Shown: positions 22,201 through 34,400 of the stretch, one piece after another | Numbering within the stretch: the first letter of the stretch is position 1 | How the letters are laid out: each line of letters begins with the position of its first letter | Assembly: GCA_001579985.1 (NCBI GenBank) | Contig: LRSR01007559.1 | Span: forward strand, 1 to 41,916 | Source of the DNA: Hypsibius dujardini | Lineage: Eukaryota; Tardigrada; Eutardigrada; Parachela; Hypsibiidae | Reading direction: 5' to 3' | Length of the DNA: 41,916 nt | Translations under genes and position numbers: made by a program | The notes under the pieces: model-generated | What the model saw: only the letters and a program-made list of their open reading frames with translations | What the model was told of the DNA's origin: nothing | Databases searched by the model: none

Positions 22201-25200
22201 TTTCTAATTGTCAGAAAAACAAATTTCAAAAAACTGTCAGAAGTGTCAGATATCGCCTCCGCACCACCTTGCTAACACTTGGACGGCCTCTGCGCTAATG
22301 TTCATAATTTCCTAAAATTTTGTTTTTCACATTCCAAAAAGATTGGGGCTCTGGACAATATCTATAGCTACCAAAATCATTTAGAATTGAGTGTTGTTGA
22401 TGAACGGTAGCTAACTTAAAATTCGGTAATCATTAATCAGAGCGTTGCAATACTGCCCAATGATTCACATGGTATAACCGGACTGGTAACATGTAGCCGT
22501 CTCCGACTAAGGCCGATCGATCAATCAATAATTCAAGCAAAACTGTGTTCAAACTTAAAAAACGTCATACAATCCACATATTATGACATTTATAACCATT
22601 TGGCCGTAAATTCAAACAGAGCTACCACAGTTTCGTATGTCTAAATTAGGTACGGCGCAAAAGGATCTGAAATTCACACCAGAATACAGGGAAAATTCCA
22701 GATTCAAAGTATTCAATCAACAATCAACCGGGTGAAAATTGTTTGAGATTAATCAATCCCACGGAAACGATAACATGCTCAACGAAGAATCCGCTGCGCT
22801 TCACTGCAGTAGTGCAATCAACAAATTTAAACATTCTTAAAAAGGCATAATATAGAAAAAAAACTAAAGACTTCAGGGGTGAAAAAACAACAACAAATCA
22901 AGATGGCAACCGTTACTAGGCAGCGCCACCAGTCACGCACTGTGAACGGGGAAACTTCCAAATGATGCCTAGCACTCATTGTTGAAATAATTTCACGTTT
23001 TCCCCATTTAAGCATTTTTTATTAGGCCTCGCACTGCCCGTAACTCCAGTAACCAGAGCGTTAATTCTCGTCGATTTCGGAATTACATCTTTAATAATTT
23101 TTACGAATTATTTACACAGCCTCAGACGTTGGCTTTTCTGTGATACTCTGGTGCAAATAGTAAGTCACTGCATGATAAAGAATACCCCTGTGGTGCCGGA
23201 GATATTTTTATATTTTATTTTCGAAATCACATAACGAAACCGTACAGCTTGATATCATCAGAAGGTCTTTGAGTTTTTTTCATTCATTACGATCTTACAG
23301 TACTGCACAGCTTCTTTCTTGCGCAACACATTCTAGAGAGAAATTAGAGGGGATAATTTGTATCTACGAGTCCTCACCTGGTTACCCGTGGCCGGAGTGA
23401 GTCTGAGTCTGTCTTCGTACGTCAATGGGGGGAGCCCTTCCAGCTCGACTTCCTCCAAAACGGCTTCCGCTCGAAGTTGAATGAAGATATCCGGACTGAT
23501 GTTTTCAACGCAGGAAACCTCGAGGTACTTTCGAAAACGCCCTGCTAATGTTGGAGCAAACTTGATGTTAATAGTGCGTTCCTCCCTAGGGCCGAACGTC
23601 ACTTCTCGTGGCGCTAGCGGACCATCCCCACTGTCAGGGATCAACTCGAAGACATGATCGGCGTTTCGAATACGAAAAGTCACCGCCAACGGCATAACTG
23701 TGTCGTTGAAAATCCGCACGGGAAGGGTTTGTTGTTTGCCAACAGCCGTTTTCTGATAGTAGAGGCACAACTGACCTAGAGAGAACAAAACGAGAATAAT
23801 AAATCCATCCCCAAAAACGCTATCCGAAATACGGTTACAATCGACAACGGTTACATTTAATGTCTAATACCGTTCCATATTGCGTAAAAAAGCAGTTTGT
23901 TACCCTTTTTATTTCTCTGAAGTAAAAAAGTGACCAAACAGACTACCAGTTATGACATAAGTTTAATTGGGTTTTAGAAGTTTTTCAAGAGTAAGTTTGA
24001 AAAGTCGGGAAATGGAGAACATCTTGTCGATTCAAACAGTTTTGTTAAGCAGAGTTTAAAAATACTTGTAGTGTTGATAAAGGACGAGTACAGTGCCAAT
24101 TGATTACTGGTCAGTCGTTTTGGTAATCTTTCTCACTTTGAATTTTATTTTAATAGTTTTTAGAAGTCCCTGTTAGCGCAGTGGTATGAGCTCTGCCTCG
24201 TATAAGGAGGGTGACTGCTCAATTCCCGGACAATTATTTTTCACTTTTTCCTCACCCCTAAAGCCGGTCGATCATGCAAAATGATACCAAATTAGTTTGT
24301 GATCAGGATGGAGCATTTGGACAAGACTGATCATTGGTCAATCAAGTGCGACTCAGTCCATAATTGTAGCTGTTTTTGCATCCAATTTTGGGATGCAATT
24401 ATGGATTAATTTTGGTTTGGACAGAAATATATCACCAAATTGTAACGTACTGTGGTGTCATTTCGAGAACCATAAAATTTCAATTAAGGTTTGAATTAAT
24501 GTTATTTTTTTCGCCAGGAAACTAATACCAGTAAACTTCTTCGGCAACTAAAATTTGCTATTAAGTAAGTGAAACAGTTGCTCGATCTTTTGTAGACAGA
24601 CCTTTACGATCTTTGAGGACCGGTGGCAGGATTCGCAAATTGGGTAAAATCGCTTCAGCCAGAATTTCAAAGTTGAAGCTGCTGCCTCGTGAGGGGGAAA
24701 TGGGTTGTGTCTCAATCATTATCTCAAAATTGGCTTGATACTTGATAGCCAACGTGGGACTAAAGAGGATCACCACGTGGGCGAATTGGTGTGGCTCGAT
24801 CACGACCGCGGAACTCTCGATGATGGCGAAGCCTTCCGTGGTTGATTTTGCAACGGCTTTTCCCGCCAATGCCACGGGCGGTTTGATTGATATGGCAACA
24901 GGGCATTGAATGTTGGTTGGATTGGTCAGTTTCAAACGGATTTTCCGTTTCATTCCCACGAAGGTGTGCTGCACGTAGAACTGTCGGCGTTTTGGGACGT
25001 AAGCCGAACGGTCCAACAGCCATGACTCCAGTGCCACGTCAGTGACAGCGATTTCAGGAGGGATAATCATGTGTTCAGCGAAGATGCCATCTATGTTGCG
25101 GACGTCAATGGTTGGAACGGCAATTTCCCCCGAAAAGGTGTAGATGATGCCTAGAAGGTTACCAAACAAAACAAACGGTTAGATTATCAGTCAACTAGAA

Positions 25201-28200
25201 CTCTGCAATATCAAATAGACCTCAACCAATAATTATTCATTGAGAAAATGAAGTTAAGGCACTGAAATTAGGCATGAACCAAACGAAAATTATTAAAATT
25301 TTTAGTCGCTAATGTTTTGTTTTAGTATTATTTTACTAGCAATTCCAGCCACTAAAAATATAGAATTGTGAACAAATAAAATAAATTTGTAGGCTTGTTA
25401 ATTTCGACTTAATTATATTAAATGACTTTGTCACTAGCTATTAGCTATACTAACTCTACTAAAATAGTCAGTTAATTTTATTTTTGTTTTTATAAATTAG
25501 TCTTTGTCAATTTTGTTCAACAATAGATTACAATTGCCAAAAATATTGTCTCAAGATTCAGAAAAAGTATACCTTTTTACGTTCGAAAATCATTAATGAC
25601 TGGTATTTTATAACAAAGGATTGATTGTTAAATGAAAGTTTACGTTTAGTTTTGGCTTGCTTGGTTCGGTATTAAAATTCTTAACGATACCGTTGGGATA
25701 CTTTGTCGGGTCGCGGTCAGTTATCTCCACGCTATGAGTCTCTTCGTGTGTTCCAATGACGTCGGAGCCAAATTCCACTGTGATTTGGACAACGTCCCCG
25801 ACTTTTACCACCCCAGTGAGAGGTCGGATGACAAATGGCACGCCTTGGAGGCCGGCATTGACACTAGAATTGTCGGTCTTGCGACTGGTGTGGGTGTTCG
25901 AGATAGAAGCGTTCCCCACTGGGCTGTAGTCTTTTCCGCCGTCTTGGTTGCCTTTTTTGCTTGCTGGAGGGACATTCGGTCTGTAGAAAACTAACCATCA
26001 GGGAATGAATACAAATACAACCTACCAGCATTGCCTCCTCCGGGCATCCGGGCAAGTCGAACAATTCGGAATTCACCGAACGTTTAAGAGTAGTAGCGTG
26101 GTAAACGAGCACCGAGAAGAATTTTGTTCTTGTAAAGGCGCAGTAAATTAAAGTACGCTAAGACTATTATTAGGACTTCACACTACAATTCGATAAAAAT
26201 ACAGAATGAGAGTGCTCCGTGTGTATTAAATGAATTTTTGCCAAAACTGAACTTCAAACTGAACGTCAGTGACACTTTTTTTATCCATTATTTATTGCTC
26301 TTTTTGTATTCGAAAGATTTCAAGATTCTTTTGAGATTTCATTAAGAATAATGAGAGTTGATAGTTAAGGTCTGCGGGCGGAGCTATCTATATGAATGAA
26401 GAACAACAATATATAACGTATGTCACATATAAATCAAAGGTTTAGTAATTGCACAATAAAATATAATTTAAATAAACCAGCATGATAGAAAACATTTTCA
26501 GGTTATTTTATCACTCAGCATTATGGTTTCTTGTGTGCATTAATCAGCAGTCGTCAGTATTAGGGTTTTGGGTATTATTGTTTTTCTAATACGAGACAGA
26601 TGTTCGTTTCGATATGGTGTAATAAAGTGTTATGATATCATATGAAGCTTTCTACACTATATCCAGCTATCTGTTCTACCGGATTCTTTATTCCACTTTA
26701 TCGAGTTCAACACAGCGTTTTCTAATAAAATTTAATATCAGTTTCTTCTTACTTTTGTGGGATATCGGCCGGATGTGAATTTGACGAAATCTTTTTGATG
26801 ACAAACACAATTTCATAATCCCCAACATTTTGTAGCGTCACGAGCCTCGTCCTCTTCTGCACCGGAAGCGTGCTTGGGAATCGTACCTCCCCAACTGGCG
26901 GAGTCAACACAAACTTTGAATACTTTGCAGCGATGTTGGTTTTAATGGGAATTTCCGCCACTCTCATGTTAGCCCTTGCAGGGTCCAACACGAGGCATCG
27001 CACAATCTTTTCTTGCTTCAGCTCGATCTCGAATGACGGTTTGCAGACGACGTTGACGGTGATGGGCCGATCCGCGGATGTTAGCGTCCCACTGGACGGT
27101 TGGAAATCAAGGAGGCTTTTTATTTTCTCTGCTTGGTAATGACCGTTGGTGGAAATGTTGTCGTACACTGCGACAAGCTGGAAGCCGCAGTCGCTCCTAC
27201 TTTTATTGCGGATGGTCATCTGCCGCATGACTTCATCATTGACTTTGGATATGCCGAAATCGAGCGCGGAGTCCAGAACTTTGGGAAATGTGATGTCCAA
27301 GACCAGGTCGTAACTTTCGCCAGAGATCGTGAAGTTTTCAGTCTAGGGAATGAATGTTGGTTTATTAAACGCGAATATATTGAAATTACAGAAACAGATC
27401 ACATAGATAGATCAGTCCTGTAAAATTGTTCAAGGTTACTGTATTATTTATGTAGTCAAAAATGTTTGGATAGTCAGAACAGTTACAGTATATTGATCTA
27501 ATTACATGTTCTACCGGGGCGGGGGGGGGGGTTCGAAAACTGCCGGCCAGTTTGATTCCAAGAGTTCTTTCTTTATTCTCGATCTACTTCAAAAGCAACA
27601 ATCCAAAACGTTTTCAAAAACTAAATCAGCTGAATCGACAAGCATGGATAGGAAGCCGAACTTCCAGCCTATGCTCATTCGACCAATGTCCGCAAAACAT
27701 GATCTAGCCAATAAATTCAGGAAAGAACGGCGGCTTTCTAGATTGTCGCATATGAAGTTCGTTGTTAAAATAAAAGTAGGATGAAATCATGATTCTCAGA
27801 AAAATAAATGACGGACCGCGATTATGAAATGGATCATCCAGCAATACTATTATACTCTGTTGGATCACGCCCAATAAGTCCTCATATCCAATCATTACAG
27901 CTATTTGACTCACTAGTACCTTGCTTAGTTAGTATGTCTATCTACCCTATTCTGCTGCTACATTTAACTACTTGTATGTAATTCTGATGTGTGTGCTATT
28001 TACCATCATTTTTATAGTTAAAATTTTACCATATAATCATGTGTTTTATTAGTTCTAGTTCTAGAAGCAGTTGTACTTTCTCTTTCTTTTCTCTCAGTTT
28101 TCTTCTCTACCTATCTTTACTTTCACTCTAAACTTGTTAACTAACCAATTTCAAGTTTGCAGACGTAACAATTCACTGCCGTAATACTAAACTACCCGAT

Positions 28201-28328
28201 TTCGATCAACTAGCCGCTCGTGGTAGAAAAGTAGCTCTCACTCGATCAACCGTACATCTGGTAGTGGGTGTAACTAAGGTTTACAGAAGCAAATATTTAG
28301 ACTACAATAGAAAAAAAAGAATGAAGGA

Positions 28329-28404
<76 letters not shown>

Positions 28405-31400
28405 AAAGAAGATGTTTTATTGATAAAATTAAATTAAATTTTATACTCGTAAAATGTGATTATATCTTTGGGCTTTTGGTTTCAACAGTCGGCAGTTGTT
28501 AGTAGAGCCCTGCAAACCGCACCGCAGCTCGCCCGGCGCGGTTTCCATCTTTGCGGTTGCGATTTAACTTCTCAAATCCGCCGCTACCCGCTTTTGCCGC
28601 TTTTCTGATACATATTTAGGCATTGCAATTGATCAATTCTCCACTATCTCACAGAGGCAAGCGCAATAGTCATCTGATTTGTTTACGTATTGAAAAGCGC
28701 GTTTATGCGGTGTACAGACTTTAAAATGGAACAGCATTTCAACTCGCTTGATGTTCTGATTTCGAACCAAAATATTTGTGGGCTTGTTTTTGGTACTGTT
28801 TAACACTTTACCAATGCACGTCTTTTCGCAGAAATTCTGCTCCCTGAATACATCTGACGAATAGTTTTTGAATATTCTTAAAATGTCCTCCAATGTAATT
28901 GAAGAACAATCGGCTGTTTCTGTTGTAAAATTTGAACAATCGTGATACATTTTAGTAAGTTCAAAAATTGGCGGTGTGGTTTGGGTTTAAGAGTGCCAGC
29001 CCGCGGGTTACGGCGGTGCGGTTCAATTTTTTCTAACCGCGCAGGGCTCTAGTGAGGGAAAATTTTAAATTTGTCTTGAAAATGTTCTCAAGTACGTCTC
29101 AATACCTGGATTGGTGGCATGTCCGGATCTTCGGAGCTGAACTCGATTCGAAGCGGTTTTTTCACGTGAACGACCGGTTTCTCCGTCGTCGAGATAAACT
29201 TCACCGGAATCAACTGAATCTCCGACGAGGCCTTCAACGTTCCCTCGCGTGATTCGAATATGAATTCCGGCGGCAACTGGTCAATGCCCAACAGCCTCCA
29301 CCGAATCGGAAGCAGCGCACTTTTATTCCGCACTTCAATGTTCCCCGCACTGATCTCACGAATGGGAACCTTTTCGATGAAGACATTCTTCGTTAACACT
29401 TCAGCCTGTGGTTTAACCGATAGGGCTGACAGAACGATGGTCGTTGGGATGGGATTGTATTCGGTGAAGGCCAAAATAGTGTCCTCACATCGACCAGATG
29501 CGTTAGGATGGGCGTAGAACTTGAAGGTCTGTTCGGCCTTGCTGTGCAAGAAGCAGCGATCGGGAACGATGCTGAAATCGGTAGGTGAGATACTCTTGTC
29601 TTTTGGATTGGTGCCTTGGTGTTTAGCGATGTTGAAATGGACGTTGAGGTTAAGTTTGTAGTGATTTTTTAGTGTGAAGGAATAGACGTTCTGGGGACAT
29701 TTGTCAGCCAAGATGTCTACCTGCGTAAAACAAGTGAAAACTTTGGAGGTACAATTTACTGCTTTTTTTGAAAATAATGTAGTCGTCCATCCAACTTATT
29801 CATTTCAGGAATTGTTCAATTTAAGAAAATTATATAAATACATTGTGTTTAATTTATTAAGTATTTAACTATTTTTGTGTATTCAGATACTGGACCTTGT
29901 GGAAGAAAACTGGGCAATATATCAAGGTCAAATCTATCGTATTGCATTTTTAGCAAATATTCTGGGATAGTAATAGTGAGCACTATCAACTTGCATCCCT
30001 ATCTCGTTTAACAAGTAGAAATATAGATTGTAAACAAATAAGTACCGAAAACTTAAAAAATACGTAACACATTTTCTGATGGGTTTTCTCTGAAACTGCG
30101 TGGAAGTTCTGATTTATACTGAATTTGCGAGCAATTTTCCAAGAATGTTCACCTTCTTTTTCCCAGATAGAAGTGGACCGAAATAGAGCTTCTTATCACC
30201 TTCCACGTACACCGGAGCTAAACGGTCTTCCACAATCTGTTCCACCCAAATCGACGGCGGAAAAATCCGTGCCAAATTGGCAAACAAATTTGTATACTGG
30301 CAGATCCCCTTAACTGACACCTTGAAATCTGCTTCCGGGTAATCCACCACTTGAAAAGTGTAATTCTGATGGTACTTGCCCTCCTCGTCCGATTGGAACA
30401 ACAACCGTAATGTCATCTCGTTATGCGGCAGCAGTGCCCATCGGAAAAAGGTAATCGGCTTGGTTCGTGACTCGCTCTGCGACTTGGCTCGATTAAAGGA
30501 TGGATAAACAAGCGAAAGATCAACCGGCACAGCCTGCTTCTCTTCTTTGGCGGAGGTTCCGTGACTGATGTCACGGGGCATTGCTGAACCAATTATCCGC
30601 TGTTTCACAGCGCTCTTCGCCGTCTTTGTTCGGTCCTGGATAATAAGAGACCAGTTACCAATCAGCATGCAAGAAAAACACTAATTTCTTGCAAGAAACG
30701 AAAATGAAATCTGAAATGACCCGATTCTTTTTCTCCTGGTATAGCGATTAGATTTTTATTGAATAAATGATGTAACAAATAGATAATAATAATTCCGTTT
30801 AAAAAGTCCTGTGGTTCAATCGCAAAAAAAACGGACGTTCGCAACGCATTGTCACATTTAGCACATTACTTGAAAAAAAAATCAAACTGGACATGAAAGG
30901 ACTTGAATTTTTTTTACCACGAGGTTAAGGAAAACCATCTCAAATATGTTTTTAAATAGATCAGAAAAAAGAATGTGGAAGATTATATTTCGGTTGAATC
31001 AGGCTGACTTGGATAGATGGTCATCTTGATTGGAGTTGGAAACACAGTTCCCTTCTTGTGATTTCCCCTTATAATTTCCCTCCACTTATTCTTTCTTGTA
31101 GAGATGAACCTGCTTAGGGCATATTGTATTGATAAATTGGTCCGAGGTAAATTAACTACGACGCGTAGAAAGAGCAGTGAAAGTCTTGAATCGGGATATA
31201 TTTTCTTCACTGCTCAAAACCCCGCCTGTTGTACCTATAAATTAAAATTCTTCTTTTTGCGGCGGAAGTTTTTTTAACATTCTTTCATTATTATGTAAAT
31301 TTACGGTATACGCCCTGCTTTTTTAAGCGTTTTAAAAAATGAAAAAGCTTCAGCCACAATGGAGAATTTTAAATCATAAGAGGGAGAGGTACAAAGTTCG

Positions 31401-34400
31401 GTTACATTGAGCTTTAGGGCCACTAATCAAATTTTAAGTTTGAACATGATTCTTAGTAAATCTAATGATTCTGAGTCGATTGGCATCAGCCGAATTTCGA
31501 TCCGAAATTAGGGGGCGGAGTTACGGGGGTTTGAAGTATTTAGACAATTAATCAATCACCACTGGCGATGGGTTTTGAATGGCATCACTGATTCAGATTC
31601 CCATGAGTGATGGGGCGCCGAGTGTGGATGAGCGAGCGAGCCCTCGCTCGGTGACCCATTACTTATGGGTATAAGGCCATAAGAAAATGGCGGCACTGAT
31701 ACCACTACTCAATCGATCGATCAAGCATCGGTTTGCCTAAACGACTGTGAGCCTACCCACTGACCTGAGCGCGAGCGAGCGAAGCGAGCTGCCGCGAAGG
31801 GGATGGGTTTCAATGGTCACATCTGTAGATGGGTTTTTTTATGGGTTTTGAATGGCACCACTGGCGATGGGTTATGAATGGCATCTCTGATTCAGATTCC
31901 CATGAGTGATGGGGCGCCGAGCCCTCGCGCGGTGATCTATCACTCATGGGTTTAAGGCCATAAGAAAATGGTTGCGTTGATTCTGCTTCCCAGTGAATCA
32001 ATCAAGCAATCGATCCACCTTTCGACTGGGGCAAACGAGCAATCAAAACGTTTTAGCTCCTCCCCCTGATTTGTTATCGAAATTCTGCTGATGCCATTCG
32101 ATTCAAAATCATCGAGTTGACTAGGCTTGATAGCCACAACTCAAATTTGATTAGTGGCCCTAAAGCTCAATTTTACCCAAAGTTCACATGACCACAAACC
32201 ACCTCTTCCGTTTTTGACATTTTTTTCTTCTGCCCCTTTTGGAATCATCGGATTTGTTTTTCAAATAAACCAGTGGGGATGGTGTTAAATATAATTTAGC
32301 AAATGAGCAACAATGTGGAATTACCAAGAAGAAAAACGGATGTTCAATCATTCCAGAATGCCCCTCGTAAATGTATTTTGCGTCGGAGGCGGAATAAGCG
32401 CCAAATTATCAATCATTTCGCTAAATGACGTCTTACAATTTTTACTACGCAAAGTTCAATAAAAAAACCATTCAATTTGCTTTAAATTCCGACAGCAGCT
32501 AATTTTGTTCCATCCCAAGGAATTCTTTTTAGTGAAATTCTAGAACACAGGAATTATCCATCGTTTCTCCAACTTATAAATTTACTCAAGTCGAGACAAA
32601 TGTACTGAAGGAGCGCATTGTTTTTCATAGTTAAGACATGATTCAAGTCAACAATAGTTAGGAAGATAGTCATGTTGATCTTAATTGAGGTTCCTTGCAA
32701 TAAAATCTCGTTTTACCTGTTTCAACTCCAGTCTATTGAATTTCTCAGCGTTCTCCTTTGCACTGGTCACTCTCTCCGGCGTGATCATTGGTGAGGCTAT
32801 CACGTGGGTCGAGGGATGAGCCACTAACAGCGGCGGTGGAATAACTGCCGTTTGAGGCGTGTCATCCAGCCCCATAACAAAGCGAAAATGCGTCTCAATG
32901 AGCTCGTCATCGATCGGTGTGATGGGCGGAGGACGTGTTCGCATGACAAAGGTCTCTGGGGGTGGGATGGGCACCCTGATTTGGGTGGCCTCCTCAATTA
33001 ACACATAGTTCGGAAGGTGGACCCAACGACCGGTGTTGGTCTTGAAATTGATGAGGCGATCATCGTGAATTTTCGTGCCTTTTCGCATAATCAGGCAGTG
33101 CTTCACGCCGAAAGATCTTCGCTTTCGGCAGCGAACTCTTGCGCGTTCGATGGCCGCTTTGTCACGGGCTGCTCGCTCGGCGTCCGAAACTTCTTTCGGT
33201 TTGCTCTTGGCATCCTTTGATTTGGCTGTGCGTTTCTTCGTTGCAGCTGGAAGTTGATCCTTCTGCGTCTCCGATCTAGGGTTGTTGAAACATAGATTAC
33301 ACAAACTGGAGATCGCTTGGGCTTTTGAGTTTAAAACAAATTAGTTATTTAACATTATGAAAATAAGGGTGGACATGTAATAATCTAACTTGCATTCAAA
33401 CTCGAACAGTCACCTAATACTCCAATAGAATATTAGATTTTCAATCCATCTCTGTACGTCAATGTTTAAATAGACACGTACTTCGTACCGGGAATGCTAT
33501 ATAAATAAAAGGAAAATTATTTTAAACTTTGATTTAAACCGTTTAATATGTGGGGCAATGTAAAATCAGCACAAATGCGTGTAACGAATGAATGATATGT
33601 AGCATTTATTACGTAGGAGTAATTCATAATATATTTAATGTGCAATCTGTGTTAAAATCAAATCAAAAATTTATTTTTAAATTTCGAATGAAATAACTTA
33701 TTTTATTATCACTGTGCCGACCAACCTTAGGACCCGTCGCGGTTCCTGCTTCATAGAACCCGTCCATTTGGTCATAATGGTGGTGTACTCTTTCAGAGTG
33801 GAGTAAAAATGTTTATGCCGACGGTAGATGTCCGTGCGGTAAATCCCGGAAATGCTGCCGTCCTTTTTAATTTTTGGAAGAATCTCCCATGAGTCGCGTT
33901 TAGGTTTGTCTACTTTACCTTCTTTACCGCCGGCTTGCGCATTGGAGGGAACTTTGCCTTTGTTTTTGACTACGGACACGCGTGCGCTGACTGTGGAGCG
34001 TGCCATGGATTTGAGAGCACCGGGTAGGCTGATGGTGTCAGTGGAGTCGTGTCCGTCCGAGCGAGTGGACGGTTTTTTGTTGAGGAGCCCGTCGGGATTG
34101 TCCGCGATGGTGACTAGTTTTTGTGTTGAGGAGGCACCTTTGGCTATCCTCGTCATCTGAAACGGCCGAGTTGTGAGATTAAGACAAAGAAATATTCCCA
34201 GGGGAGATTAACGGGCAGACAGACGGATCAGCAGACGGAGTGACGGCAAGGCGGCAGAAGTGAAGACAAAACAATGGCAGAGGAAACATGGGAAAAGGAC
34301 AGTATGTGCAAGTGGAGAGATGGCGAAACGGAGAGGTGTTGCAACGAGCAGACGCAGTATAATGAAAAAGTAAAATAGAGGAACTCTAAGGTGAAAAGAC

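Noticed and set aside
28312-28413. CRISPR-like regular repeat
   Set aside because: It is a pure tetranucleotide microsatellite without spacers, in an animal intron.
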